A stretch of DNA of 64,000 nt from Blepharisma japonicum (GCA_949751835.1 CATKHK010000048.1:124001-188000); one strand, 5' to 3'. Counted from the stretch's first letter, positions 48,190-58,014 are shown. Program-made: numbers and translations. Notes: a model not told the origin generated them from the sequence alone.

Positions 48190-49251
48190 ATGTCTGTGAT
48201 TGTAAACATCTCCAATGAAGACCCCGGATTTGAGCTTTTGAAAAGCACCAAAGGACTAATCAACACAGAATCTATAAAAGACAAATGGGTTGCTCATTCA
48301 AAAGTAGTGAAAATCGAAAAGGTTTTGAAAATTTTATTTAATCAAGTTCAAGGTCTTCTATCAGGAAATGATTCAGACATTCAAGGACGCTTTACCCTCA
48401 TTGCCTATCTTTTGAACTCTAAAAAGAACAGTGATCTTACTTTGTCCTTAATCAGAGCTCTGTCCTCAGTCACAGAATCCAGCAGAGCTGCAATGCAAGC
48501 TCTATCTTTACTTTATGATGCGATCCCAGAAGGATCATTAAAATTCGCAATTTTCAAAGCCATTTTGGCACAAGCTAAAAACGCTGACTTATTAAACATG
48601 ATTTTACCACATTTACAAAAAATTGAAAACTTTAGCAAAGACTGGACTGATGTGGCTTCAGAAGAAAAGCAAGAATTTTATTGGGAAATTTCACAGCTGT
48701 CTATCAATGAAAGCTTAAAAGCAAAATTCATTAAAATGCTGATTTCTGAAACCTCAGATCTGCCTCAAGCACATTTCGAAGAAGCTATTTCTCAATTAAT
48801 TTCTTATTCAGATGCCTCTGAAATTACTTCAACTTTGTCACTTCCTTGTATAAATAAAATAACTGGGCAGTTTGCAGAGCTTATCAAAATATTGCAAGAA
48901 GTTTCAGTCTCCAAATATCTGGCCTTTAGACAGAGCAACGAAGAGTATTTGGCCTCTAAAGGATTTAATGCAGATAAATGCCTTGACACAATAAGGGTTT
49001 TAGCTTTATGCGACCTTGCAAAGCACCATGAAGAGTTCAGCTACTCTGAAGCTGCTCAACAATTGCAGGTAAGTGAAGAAGAAATTGACGACTGGGTGGT
49101 TAAATCAGTCACTTTTAACTTATTAGACGCCAGAATTGATGAAGTTGAGAAAAAAATCAAAGCGACCAAAAATACAACAGACCAAGACGAAAAATACTGG
49201 GAAAACATTCACCACTTGCTTGAAGGCTGGGAAAAGAACTTAAGTAGATAA
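48190..49251 (+). CDS. EIF3M: Eukaryotic translation initiation factor 3 subunit M
   Basis: 353 residues, one exon, all six Trp codons TGG. The N-terminal helical repeats are diverged. The C-terminal PCI region is diagnostic for eIF3m: YLAFRQSNEEYLASKGFNAD, CLDTIRVLALCDLAKHHEEF, then EAAQQLQVSEEEIDDWVVKS, TFNLLDARIDEVEKKIKATK, and the final W-NIHHLLEGWEKNLS. The eIF3 complex binds the 40S ribosome in initiation. The following gene begins 22 bp after its stop. Confidence 0.9.
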   Translation: MSVIVNISNEDPGFELLKSTKGLINTESIKDKWVAHSKVVKIEKVLKILFNQVQGLLSGNDSDIQGRFTLIAYLLNSKKNSDLTLSLIRALSSVTESSRAAMQALSLLYDAIPEGSLKFAIFKAILAQAKNADLLNMILPHLQKIENFSKDWTDVASEEKQEFYWEISQLSINESLKAKFIKMLISETSDLPQAHFEEAISQLISYSDASEITSTLSLPCINKITGQFAELIKILQEVSVSKYLAFRQSNEEYLASKGFNADKCLDTIRVLALCDLAKHHEEFSYSEAAQQLQVSEEEIDDWVVKSVTFNLLDARIDEVEKKIKATKNTTDQDEKYWENIHHLLEGWEKNLSR

Positions 49252-49273
49252 ACGTCTTCAATAAATAATAAAA

Positions 49274-50098
49274 ATGGAAGACAATAAGGCAATAGCTTTG
49301 CTCAGACTGTGCAGAGAGTTGCCTTATAGCTTAGAGCTAGATTCTGATGAAGTGATTACCTTTAATACAGAGATGATGAAGCATGAAATTTATAAGTTCC
49401 ATCTAGGGTTGTCTGAAGAAATTGATTTAGAATCTCTCGAAAGCTTATGTGAGTCACTGAGAAATCAAGTTCTTGTATTTGTGATTGGAGTCAAACAAAA
49501 AGTGAAAGGAAAAGGCAAACTATTAGAAGATTCGGTTAAGGAGTATTGTGTTAAATTTATTGCAGAAATTGTGAGGCTTTTGGAAGATGCTGCAGCAAAT
49601 ATGGACACGGACACGAAATTATTGAATGTGGGAAAAGCTTGTAATGTGATTGATAAAGCTAATGATATACCAGGAGAAATCAGAGTAATTACTATGTAGA
49701 ATTATCTAGCTGGAAAGATTCTAGAAGAGCTTGATCAAATAAAGAGTGCAAGCGAAGATTTGATTTATGAAGATAATGAAAATGTTTCTGAGCTGTGCAG
49801 AAAAACAGTTGAATTTATATCAAAGCAAGTGGAGTTTTGGGAACTAGTATCAAGAGACTTATTAAGCGACAGAATAGATCTGATCCATGCAGGGCTGATA
49901 CTTGAAACAAGTAAAGAATCAAGTAAAGAAGTTGACTATTTAGTTGCTAGCGTATTTTCCATTTAGTTTTTATCTATTGAAGAAGACGTATATATTGAAG
50001 AAGAGATTGAAGATATCCATGAAATTCTTAGAAAACTAAATGCTATATATCGAAAACTGGGTGTTCTTGATATAGAGGTTCCATCAATTGATCTATAA
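49274..50098 (+). CDS. Unknown 264-residue acidic helical protein (three exons)
   Basis: Two 15-nt introns (49685-49699 and 49952-49966) join three exons. The product is acidic and almost wholly helical (LLRLCRELPYSLELDSDEV, HLGLSEEIDLESLESLCESL, VGKACNVIDKANDIPGEIR, and the C-terminal EEEIEDIHEILRKLNAIYRKLG). The helix pattern and the Asp/Ile/Pro-containing turn loosely recall cyclin-D-interacting/GCIP-type proteins, but this is weak and not asserted. It starts 22 bp after eIF3m on the same strand. TAA at 50096. Confidence 0.65.
49685..49699 (+). other. 15-nt intron
   Basis: GTAATTACTATGTAG, phase 0, ends with in-frame TAG. Removal joins PGEIR to NYLAGKILEELDQ in frame. Confidence 0.82.
49952..49966 (+). 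other. 15-nt intron
   Basis: GTATTTTCCATTTAG, phase 0, in-frame TAG at its end. Removal joins DYLVAS to FLSIEEDVYIEEE. The donor is GTAT rather than GTAA. Confidence 0.8.
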
Positions 50099-50190
50099 AC
50101 TCAAAGATCTTTACACATAATTCTCTATTTCATTACTAATATTTTCATATTAAAAAGTGTTAAACAAACCGGTTAGATTAGTTTTAATCT

Positions 50191-50775
50191 CTACATAGCA
50201 GACTTAGTATGCAAAACTACAAAGCAGTGAGGGCATCTGTGCACAACGTCCATACAGGGTGTGAAACAAAAAGGCAAACAGCTGAGCGGCCAGAATACAC
50301 AGAATATAATGATGCAAAAGATCCAAGCCACAGCTCCAGGCTGATATCTGATATTAGTGACAATATATCTATTGCAACTTGGACAAAAAGCCTGCTGAGG
50401 ACTATTTCCCCATCTCCCTGGTGGCTCTGCTTGCACCGCTCCGGTTGCATTGCTTCCTCCCTGAAGTATTACAACTGGATTTGCCTGAGGAGAATAATTT
50501 TGATTGGGATAATTGGGCATTCCACCATACTGAGGATATCCGGCTTGCTGATTCATCCCAGGCTGATAGTAGTTCTGTGGAGGAGGTCCCATGCCGCCTT
50601 GTGCCTGATTTCCATATCCAATTACAGGGGCTGGCTGATAAGGATAGTTCGGGTTCTGCATTTGAGCAGGGTTTTGACCTTGATAGTTAACCTGTTCAGG
50701 GTTTGGAGGATAGGTCCCTACTTGGAAATTTTCTTGATGTGGAAGAAGTGCTTGATTTTGATTGTTTGGTTCCAT
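50191..50775 (-). CDS. LITAF-domain (SIMPLE-like) membrane protein
   Basis: 194 residues, no TGA or intron. The first 115 residues are Pro/Gln/Asn/Tyr-rich (QNYYQPGMNQQAGYPQYGG, PNYPNQNYSPQANPVV). The rest is a LITAF domain: AFCPSCNRYIVTNIRYQPGA, a hydrophobic segment VAWIFCIIIFCVFWPLSC, and the second knuckle RCPHC with HTK tail. The two CxxC knuckles form one zinc site flanking a membrane-dipping helix. LITAF proteins sit on endosomal/lysosomal membranes. The + strand frame opposite it is only a shadow. Confidence 0.85.
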   Translation of the reverse strand: MEPNNQNQALLPHQENFQVGTYPPNPEQVNYQGQNPAQMQNPNYPYQPAPVIGYGNQAQGGMGPPPQNYYQPGMNQQAGYPQYGGMPNYPNQNYSPQANPVVILQGGSNATGAVQAEPPGRWGNSPQQAFCPSCNRYIVTNIRYQPGAVAWIFCIIIFCVFWPLSCLPFCFTPCMDVVHRCPHCFVVLHTKSAM

Positions 50776-50859
50776 TTTTTACTCCATAAGCAATTTTATC
50801 TTAAACCATCTAGAGGTTACGCTAGTAAAGAGGCCCTTATGAGCCATACAACTATCCAA

Positions 50860-51291
50860 CTATTTTCATTTTTTAAACCTTGATGAAAGAAGTATGGTGT
50901 CAGATGTGTGCATCCTAGGTTTTTTTAAGTAAGGGGAATCAGGCTGAACAGATCAGTCAAATTCAATCATGGGATACGTTTCCCTCATAAGAAATGTTAA
51001 CATGAAAAGGAATGTTTCTCCTAGCGGTCCAAAGGATGCTTTTTGGTCAATCAGGAAGTTTATTAGCACGATATCAAAATTGCATCCTGGACTTCAAGTA
51101 TCAATTTTTGTTGGCAGATAACAAAAAATCAGATTTATCAAATTTCTATGAAAGGCAATATTTTTAGCACATAGAGCAAGGGATAAATCTTCTACTTTCA
51201 TGAGCGAGTTCAGGCCCTCATCCTGAATGATTAGCACAGTGCAAGGTAACGTGCAGACTTGAACAAGCTGTGGAGCGATATGAAAGTGCAT
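50860..51291 (-). CDS. Unknown 143-residue protein with several TGA codons
   Basis: A minus-strand frame from ATG at 51289 to TAG at 50860, including three TGA codons read as Trp (IDT-W-SPGC, EFD-W-SVQ, KK-W-K). GC content and codon use are clearly coding-like compared with the flanks. Visible: LVQVCTLPCTVLIIQDEGLN, hydrophobic-strand alternation and FGPLGETFLFMLTFLMRETYP. This is consistent with a small alpha/beta fold. No family recognised. An upstream exon is possible because an in-frame TAA lies just before the ATG region. The start is uncertain. Confidence 0.5.
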
Positions 51292-51619
51292 AAGCGCCTT
51301 CAGGCACCTGAAAATGGAACTAAATTAGCGATTAACGCTTTTTAATGTAAAATCTATGTATCGCTAATTACTCCAAGTTATAATTATTAATTATTAACTT
51401 ATAATTGGAATTTTTTATTTTTGTTTTATCATTTTATTTTGATGTGCCCTTATAAAATAATTTCTTGATAAATAATTTACCATACTAAAGATCCTCAACA
51501 CACCTTAAAATTCTTTTTTCTGATCAGCTGAAACTTCTTGATCTCCCAATCCATCCACACCTCTAAATCCTCACAAAATATGATGGAACTACTTTCATAT
51601 ATTTTAATAATCAAAAATT
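51292..51619. other. Intergenic region, 328 bp
   Basis: AT-rich with a short less AT-rich start near 51300. It is upstream of both flanking divergent genes. No exon or structured RNA could be supported. Confidence 0.5.
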
Positions 51620-52186
51620 ATGGGTTGTGATTATTCAAAAGAAGTTAAAAAGGATTTTGCGTCTAGAATTAAACAAATTCAAAATAAAATTGCAGCCCTC
51701 GTTAAACGAAAGTCCCAGCTCGAGGAGCTGCTTCACGAAATGGGGACTCCAAAAGAACCCAGCATCACAGAAGAAGATATCAGATCCGAACTAAATCGTA
51801 GACTCGAAAGGCTAGAAGAAATGATAAAAGAAATCCATAATATAAATAAGCTTGGTAACAGTGATACTTTTACCCCCAGCAATTTTCGAAGCTATAATTC
51901 TGTTAAGATTGAAGAATCAGTTAAGTTAGAGAAAAAGGAAGAGTCATTTGAAGAAGATAGTGAGCAGAGTGAGGAAAAAGAAGAATCTGATATAAAAGAG
52001 GAAACCAGCCAGAAAAAAACGCATGTTGTGTTTAATGTGGCTGCTATTATTGAGGATCCGTCTATCAAAGCGATCATTGAGAAAAAAAGAAAGATGCTGG
52101 AGGGGAAAAATAAGGCTGCTAATGACTCGCTGAGTACGGAGCTGAAAGAAACTGGAAGTTTAGTTGATAATCAAAGTGTAGTATAA
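51620..52186 (+). CDS. Putative N-myristoylated coiled-coil protein
   Basis: 188 residues, no intron, no TGA. It begins MGCDYSKEV: Gly2, Cys3 and Ser6 make a strong N-myristoylation/palmitoylation context. Residues 15-45 and 55-80 are coiled coil (RIKQIQNKIAALVKRKSQLE, LNRRLERLEEMIKEIHNIN). Residues 95-130 are very acidic (KLEKKEESFEEDSEQSEEKE). The C-terminal half has VVFNVAAIIEDPSIKAIIEKK. The plan resembles the protein at 14995, but no clear sequence similarity is seen beyond MGC. Function unknown; membrane attachment is inferred. Confidence 0.65.
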   Translation: MGCDYSKEVKKDFASRIKQIQNKIAALVKRKSQLEELLHEMGTPKEPSITEEDIRSELNRRLERLEEMIKEIHNINKLGNSDTFTPSNFRSYNSVKIEESVKLEKKEESFEEDSEQSEEKEESDIKEETSQKKTHVVFNVAAIIEDPSIKAIIEKKRKMLEGKNKAANDSLSTELKETGSLVDNQSVV

Positions 52187-52646
52187 ATAGACATAATAAA
52201 ATTAATATGCAGGGCAATAAAAAATAAATAATTATTTATTGCAATAGGATTTTGCGCAGGTAAGAGTTTTCCCAGAGATTTAATGAAATATAGAAATTAT
52301 TTTATGAGTATTCCGATAAATAAGTCAATGCTCATATGATTAAGGCTTTGAAATATCGATTTTTATAATAGATATAGTATCTTAGTGTAACTTAAAGCGT
52401 AGCTAATAACATCCATCTACATAATTATTCCGAAAATCATAATAATCAAAATAAATTCAATTTTAATTCAAGCCCTCATAATTTGGATATTCCAGCAACT
52501 ACATCAGCCTTTATTAAACATTGAGACAAGGATTTTTTATAAATATCAAGATTTATTAGCTGCCATTGTTTCCTCGTATCTAAATCTAATTCAGTTATTA
52601 GTCTTGTATTATAATAGTTGTATTTTACCCAAAATTTAGCCAATAA
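52187..52646. other. Intergenic region, 460 bp
   Basis: AT-rich, all frames closed. It holds a perfect 18-nt palindrome AATAAATAATTATTTATT at 52223-52240, which is too simple to claim function. It is presumed to hold the promoter of the prolyl-tRNA synthetase gene. Confidence 0.5.
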
Positions 52647-54749
52647 ATGATCCATATTTCCCGAGCCATAAATAGAAGGTTATTCAGTATGGAAAGACTC
52701 AGGCTGACAAACCAACAAGAGGTTGAAGCTACTCTTACAAGCTTAAATATTCCTTTTAAGACAATTCAGCACCCAGAAGTTAAAACAGTCAAAGAGTGCC
52801 TAGATCATACTGGTGTTTTTACAGGTCAGGTCTTAAAGAATTTATTCTTAAAAGACAAGAAGGGTAAATTCTACTTATTATCTGCCGTCCACACAACTGA
52901 AACTTCCTTCAAGACTCTTGCTAAGAAACTTGGAAGCACTGGCGGAGTAGTTAGGGAAGCTCCTATAGAAAAGCTCACCGAACTCCTCGCAGCAGTACCT
53001 GGCGGAGTCTCTCCATTCGCTCTCGCAAATGACCATGAAAAGCAAGTAAAATTCGTCCTCGACAAAGAAGTCCTAAACTTACAGCACATCTGTCTTCACC
53101 CAATGACAAACACCGCTACAACTGAAATCCCAACAGAAGGCCTAAACACATTTTTGCATCACATCGGGAGGAGTGAGGATACCCTTGTTCTAGATTTTTC
53201 AGCAGCAGAAGAAGAAAAGAAAGAAGAAGTCAAAAAGGCAGCCGCCACAGAAGAAGAGAAAAAAGACACAACTCTAGGACTTTCATGCACCCAAGAAGAA
53301 AACTACGCACAATGGTATAGCGACGTCATCACAAAATCAGGGATGATTGAGTATTATGATATCTCAGGTTGTTACATATTAAGACCATGGTCTTATGAAA
53401 TCTGGGAAAGAATTCAAAGCAAATTCGATAAAGAAATCAAAGAACTTGGAGTTAAAAACACTTATTTCCCTATGTTTGTATCCGAAGCTGCTCTTAATAC
53501 AGAAAAAGATCACGTTAAAGGATTTGCCCCTGAAGTGGCTTGGGTCACTAAAAACGGTGAAACTCCTCTCAGCGAGCCAATTGCAATCCGCCCTACAAGT
53601 GAAACAATCATGTATCCAGCCTTCGCAAAATGGATCAGAAGTCACAGAGATCTTCCACTAAAAGTCAATCAATGGTGTAACGTTGTAAGGTGGGAGTTTA
53701 AGCACCCAACTCCTTTCTTAAGAACTCGTGAATTCTTGTGGCAAGAAGGACACACAGCCCATGCAACTTTAGAAGAAGCAGCAGTAGAGGTCAGACAAAT
53801 TCTTGATCTCTATGCTTCAGTCTATGAAGATTTATTAGCTGTCCCAGTAGTCAAAGGACAGAAAAGTGAGATTGAAAAATTCGCAGGAGGCTATTACACA
53901 ACCTCAATCGAGACTATGATTCCTTTCAATGGCAGAGGAATCCAAGCAGCAACTTCTCATTGTTTGGGTCAAAATTTCAGCAAGATGTTTAACATCTGGT
54001 TTGAAGATGACAACAAAGAAAAGAAATTTGTCTGGCAGAATTCCTGGGGTCTGACTACAAGAACTATTGGAGTTATGGTGATGGTTCATAGTGATAACAA
54101 AGGTCTTGTGCTTCCTCCAAGGGTCGCTCCAACACAAGCAGTTATTGTCCCAATCTTTGAAAAGAATAGAGTTGAAGAGGTATTGAACAAAAGCAGAGAA
54201 ATTTATGATGAAATCAAAAGGACAGGAGTCAGAGTTGAGCTTGATGATAGACAAAACTACAACCCAGGATGGAAATATAACCATTGGGAACTTAAAGGTG
54301 TACCTATCAGAGTAGAAATCGGAATGAAAGATATTGCAAAATCTCAAGTCAGAATTGTAAGAAGAGATAATGGAAAATCAGAATTCATCAGCTGGAGTGA
54401 TTTGCATAATCTTCCTGCTTTACTTGAACAAATCCAAGCAGATATGTTAGCTAAGGCTAAACAAAATTTGGATTCAAGGGTAATTAAAGCTTCAAATTGG
54501 GCTGACTTTTTGGTTGCCTTGAACGCTAAGAATTTTGTTCTTACTCCTTGGTGCCAGAAAAATGAATGCGAAGAAACAGTAAAGCACAGATCAGCAGAAG
54601 AAAGTAAGCAGACTGAAGGAGACCATCTAACTGGATCAGCTAAAACATTGTGTCAGCCATTTGAGCAAGACCCTATTCAAGAAGGAGAAGTATGCTTCCA
54701 ATGTGGCGAGCCAGCAAAGCATAGAGCTCTTTGGGGAAGATCTTATTAA
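52647..54749 (+). CDS. Prolyl-tRNA synthetase with fused N-terminal YbaK/ProX-type editing domain
   Basis: 700 residues, single exon, 17 of 17 Trp codons are TGG. Residues 20-180 are a YbaK-like trans-editing domain (VKECLDHTGVFTGQVLKNLF, LKDKKGKFYLLSAVH, GGVSPFALANDHEKQVKFVL). The catalytic class II domain follows a Lys/Glu linker: GMIEYYDISGCYILRPWSY, then PIAIRPTSETIMYPAFAKWI, VVRWEFKHPTPFLRTREFLW and the Tyr/Gly-rich C-terminal domain ending in the usual Tyr (LWGRSY) after a zinc-like Cys cluster (CQKNECEET, CFQCGEP). It charges tRNA-Pro and the fusion should clear mischarged Ala-tRNA. An upstream ATG adds 14 residues (MIHISRAINRRLFS) before the internal Met15. Confidence 0.93.
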   Translation: MIHISRAINRRLFSMERLRLTNQQEVEATLTSLNIPFKTIQHPEVKTVKECLDHTGVFTGQVLKNLFLKDKKGKFYLLSAVHTTETSFKTLAKKLGSTGGVVREAPIEKLTELLAAVPGGVSPFALANDHEKQVKFVLDKEVLNLQHICLHPMTNTATTEIPTEGLNTFLHHIGRSEDTLVLDFSAAEEEKKEEVKKAAATEEEKKDTTLGLSCTQEENYAQWYSDVITKSGMIEYYDISGCYILRPWSYEIWERIQSKFDKEIKELGVKNTYFPMFVSEAALNTEKDHVKGFAPEVAWVTKNGETPLSEPIAIRPTSETIMYPAFAKWIRSHRDLPLKVNQWCNVVRWEFKHPTPFLRTREFLWQEGHTAHATLEEAAVEVRQILDLYASVYEDLLAVPVVKGQKSEIEKFAGGYYTTSIETMIPFNGRGIQAATSHCLGQNFSKMFNIWFEDDNKEKKFVWQNSWGLTTRTIGVMVMVHSDNKGLVLPPRVAPTQAVIVPIFEKNRVEEVLNKSREIYDEIKRTGVRVELDDRQNYNPGWKYNHWELKGVPIRVEIGMKDIAKSQVRIVRRDNGKSEFISWSDLHNLPALLEQIQADMLAKAKQNLDSRVIKASNWADFLVALNAKNFVLTPWCQKNECEETVKHRSAEESKQTEGDHLTGSAKTLCQPFEQDPIQEGEVCFQCGEPAKHRALWGRSY

Positions 54750-54775
54750 GAGCTAACTTTTTATTAAAAAAAATC

Positions 54776-55930
54776 TTACTTAACTCTTTCATAAAAAAGC
54801 ATATAAGGCTGTGCCCTCAGCACTTCATCTTCTATAACTTCTCGGACATCTACATCTGAACAGAGATATCATACTCCAGAATTAAGCCTATATGTCAAAT
54901 AATGCCCACCTAAGCTTCCTCCTAAATGCTCAATAACAGCTCTTAGCTCATATTTCACTGTTTGTTGACTTGGATTTAAACATAATTTTTTCTGCATTAG
55001 CCAATCAATTTCTAAATTTATGTCAAATTTCATTTGAGCAGTTGCTTTCTGGATGTAACCTAATGGACTTTGAACAAGCCATTTGCAGTGGATACAAAGC
55101 AGATCAGGAAATCTCGCAATTTTGTGGCACAGCGATGCTTTTTGTTTTCGGTAAATCATTATTTCAGCTTCATCAACCGATATTTTACGCTCATATGATT
55201 TTCGTAATGCTTCTTCTTTTTTCCCAAACCTTTCTGAAGGAAAATGTCTTTTATCTTTCAAAATCTCTAAGCTTGCTTCAATTGAGCATCTTTCACACTG
55301 AAAATCATCAATAATTTCTTTTGTGGACAAAGCATGGAGACTTTCTTCCAATGAAGGTGTCACAGTAACTGATATATCAAACATAGATTCCAATGTAAAC
55401 GATTTGTGTTTGCAAACTGAACATGTGACTTCAGTACTCATAAGGCCATGAAAAGGGTTTTTTGGGATTTCTTCTTTTTGTATACAATCAAGATCAGTTA
55501 TCTTGAGAGATCTTAGAGGCCTCTTATTTACTTCAGATATGCTTTCTTGGATAACATAAAAAATCTCATGGGAGTCATGCTGCTGTCCGAAGTGAGGAAA
55601 TTTTTGTGAAAGGGAGTTCACCAGTACATTTGGGCTTAAAGTTTCTTTTCCTTCTTTTAAGAAGCGTAAAAATGATTTTAGCTCTCTCACTATTACATCG
55701 TTTGGATCCTTTGATTTTAGCCTCACACTTAATTTGGCTAAATAGTCAAGAAAAGTTTTGCAAGATGATAGAGCTTGTAATAGAGAGTTTAAAAAGCATG
55801 TATTTCCCAAATTAAAAATTCCTGATACAGATGAGCCGTTTTCGTCACTAGCGAGAAAAGTATTGAAGGCCAAAACAAGTCCTGCTGCTCCAATTCCTGA
55901 AATTATATATCTTGCAGGTGTTGTTCCCAT
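54776..55930 (-). CDS. USP30-like ubiquitin-specific protease with N-terminal membrane anchor
   Basis: 384 residues; one essential TGA-Trp (NSGV-W-YLCSDVD). The N-terminus has a hydrophobic helix (RYIISGIGAAGLVLAFNTFL) just before the Cys box, as in USP30, the outer-mitochondrial-membrane deubiquitinase. Cys box: GIFNLGNTCFLNSLLQALSS (Cys45). His box: GGHYLTYR (His343) and the last catalytic segment YLCSDVDVREV with Ser358/Asp359; the end YMLFYERVK matches USP30 YLLFYERV. A zinc-type Cys pair (CSVCK, CERC) interrupts the catalytic domain. If orthologous it would remove ubiquitin from mitochondrial proteins and limit mitophagy. Confidence 0.87.
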
Positions 55931-56011
55931 ATTAAATTACGAGATTATAAGAATATATAATATAGCTTTAAATCGAATTTATTTAAGTAAAATACTATTC
56001 TAACCTCTATT

Positions 56012-57157
56012 TTATTCCAAATAACTTAAAATTTCATCCCACCTCTGTTTTAACTTTTTTTGATGTAGCATAGAAATTGCTGAATTCACCGCATTCTTCA
56101 GCCTTTCTCTTTGTTTTAGATCTGATTCTAGTGCTGCTGTTCTAAGAACATAGCATCCATAAGGGCAGTTTAGAAGTGCTTGCATTTTGTCTTCTGTAAT
56201 AAGTTCATTGATGATTTCTTCCCTCATCTTTTCTTCTTTCATGCATTTTTCCATAACATTCGATGAGTATTTTTGATTGCAAAGCTGCACCACTTTGCCT
56301 TTAATGCAATTTATTATTTGGAATGAGCATTCCTCTTGCCATTGGTCAATCATATGTTGAAGAGCATAGTTTCCATATGGATCCTGCATCAAAAATAGTG
56401 CTTCGCTTAATAGTTCGCTAAAAATTTGAGGATCATTTATGCATTTTTTAATCACACATAGTCCAAGTTTGTCTATTGAAAGTTCTCTGACATGTCCCAA
56501 AATTTCTCTTATGATGAAATGTTTATTTTTTAATGTCGCCAATAACCGTTGAATAACATGAGACCCATTTGTTTCTAATGACAGCTCTATTATATGTCCT
56601 TGCAAAGCCCTTTGATAAACAAGCTCTTCTTCTGGTAGGCTTGCAAGAGTGATAGCTGTTTGTAATGCATGAGTACCCCGAGGGTTTCTTGATACTCTTA
56701 CAATATCGTTTTTCAGTCGGGTTAACAAATAAAGCCTTTGAGCTGATGAGCAACTTTGAAATAAAGTTTGGCACATATAGTTCCCATATAAATCGGTCAT
56801 TATTTCTGCAAGGTGTGGTGAAACAACATTCACGATTTGCTCTATTTCTTCAGGCCGACTCTTCGCAATATATTGCTGAGCTTTTTTACTACCAGTTTTT
56901 GTCCGACAGAGAGATGGTAGACTGGTAATAGTTATAGAAAAATCGGAGACAGAATCGATATCACCACTATAAGAAAAGGTTGGATCTTCATCTAATATAT
57001 CATTAAAGCATTGAGAAACTGATGTATGGACGATATTGTATCGTGAATCGCTGTTATTGCTTCCATTTGAGGTGTTTCAACTTCCACTAATCAAATCATC
57101 AGAAAATGTACCGCTACGGGCTTTTACAGGGAAATTATATTTTTTCTTAGGCTCCAT
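56012..57157 (-). CDS. Pumilio (PUF) family RNA-binding protein
   Basis: 381 residues; the start is at 57155, and a TGA-Trp (SGS-W-NTSNGSN) is in the N-terminal part. Residues 1-110 are Ser/Asn-rich and disordered. From about 115 come at least seven PUF repeats with tripartite RNA-contact residues: YGNYMCQTL, RGTHALQTA, NGSHVIQRL, LGLCVIKKC, YGNYALQHM, SSNVMEKC, YGCYVLRTA. PUF proteins bind short 3'-UTR motifs with UGU cores and repress translation or localise mRNA. Two repeats have unusual core residues (LC-K and SN-E), so the target sequence will differ from canonical UGUANAUA. An eighth repeat may be degenerate. Confidence 0.9.
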
Positions 57158-57543
57158 TAATTATTAATAATGATAAAACGAACAGCTATTTTAAATTTTA
57201 ATTATTTATATATGAAATTTGTTTAAGGCTTCTGATGTTTTATGGTCATTTTTTATTGCGATTTTAGATGAAAAGAGGGCATTTTATTAATATGCTATTG
57301 ATTACTTTGGCGGATTATTTTATACTCTATTTAGGAAGAATTAGATTAAAGATAGCAATTTTTCTCATAATTTGAATGCTAAAATTAATTAAGCAATCAT
57401 AGCGTTCTTATTGAGTAATTTTAGAAATAATAAATAGTAGTATCAGGAAAGTGTATATTTGCAAATCTTTATGATTATTCTAACTTGCTGCTTTCTTTAA
57501 AAAATTCTCTTAATATTTGAGTTTTTAACTATGAAATATTTAA
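57158..57543. other. Intergenic region, 386 bp
   Basis: AT-rich, no frame longer than 30 codons, no structured RNA seen. It lies between divergently transcribed genes. Confidence 0.5.
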
Positions 57544-58014
57544 ATGGATTTTCAAGATCGACTATCAGGAACTCCTCTTTATGCTCATGAATCTCTAGAA
57601 GAACTATATCAGAACATAGATCAAGAAGTACTTAAAACATCAATGGAAACAGGATCTTCAAAATCATACTCTCAAGCTCAAAGAACAAAAAAACCAGTCA
57701 GGCCTGCAATTAGAACCCTTCAAAGCAAGTACTTATCAAAACGTCATCGCTTTTTCAAAGCATCAGTCAGAGAAGAATGTGTTGAGCAGGCACTTGAAAT
57801 AATTGAACACAAACTAAAAGAACTAGTTGAACAATATAATGGAGATCTGCATGTATGCAAAGTATCAGGAAACAGTGATATTACAGCATATTTTATAGTT
57901 AACGATGAAGTGACGAGCAATATCTGGGCTAAAGAATTAGAAGATGTAATTGCTGGGTATTTGAAGCCAGGTGTAAAACCATCCCTACTTGAAATGATGA
58001 ACTTGAAAGAATAA
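57544..58014 (+). CDS. Unknown 156-residue protein
   Basis: A single exon, no TGA. The first 65 residues are polar and Ser/Lys-rich. The rest is a compact alpha/beta pattern (RRFFKASVREECVEQALEI-like helix, then a strand pair LHVCKVSGNSDITAYFIVND and the helix WAKELEDVIAGYLKPG). The helix-strand-strand-helix order with an acidic loop suggests a small ferredoxin-like or sensor-type domain, but no motif identifies it. Function unknown. Confidence 0.6.
   Translation: MDFQDRLSGTPLYAHESLEELYQNIDQEVLKTSMETGSSKSYSQAQRTKKPVRPAIRTLQSKYLSKRHRFFKASVREECVEQALEIIEHKLKELVEQYNGDLHVCKVSGNSDITAYFIVNDEVTSNIWAKELEDVIAGYLKPGVKPSLLEMMNLKE

Noticed and set aside
50209-50883. A 224-codon plus-strand open frame opposite the LITAF gene
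   Set aside because: It lacks domains and has unlikely composition; the minus strand encodes a recognisable LITAF domain with two zinc knuckles. It is an antisense shadow.
52223-52240. Perfect 18-nt palindrome of A/T in the gap before prolyl-tRNA synthetase
   Set aside because: A low-complexity AT palindrome of this length is expected by chance in this composition.
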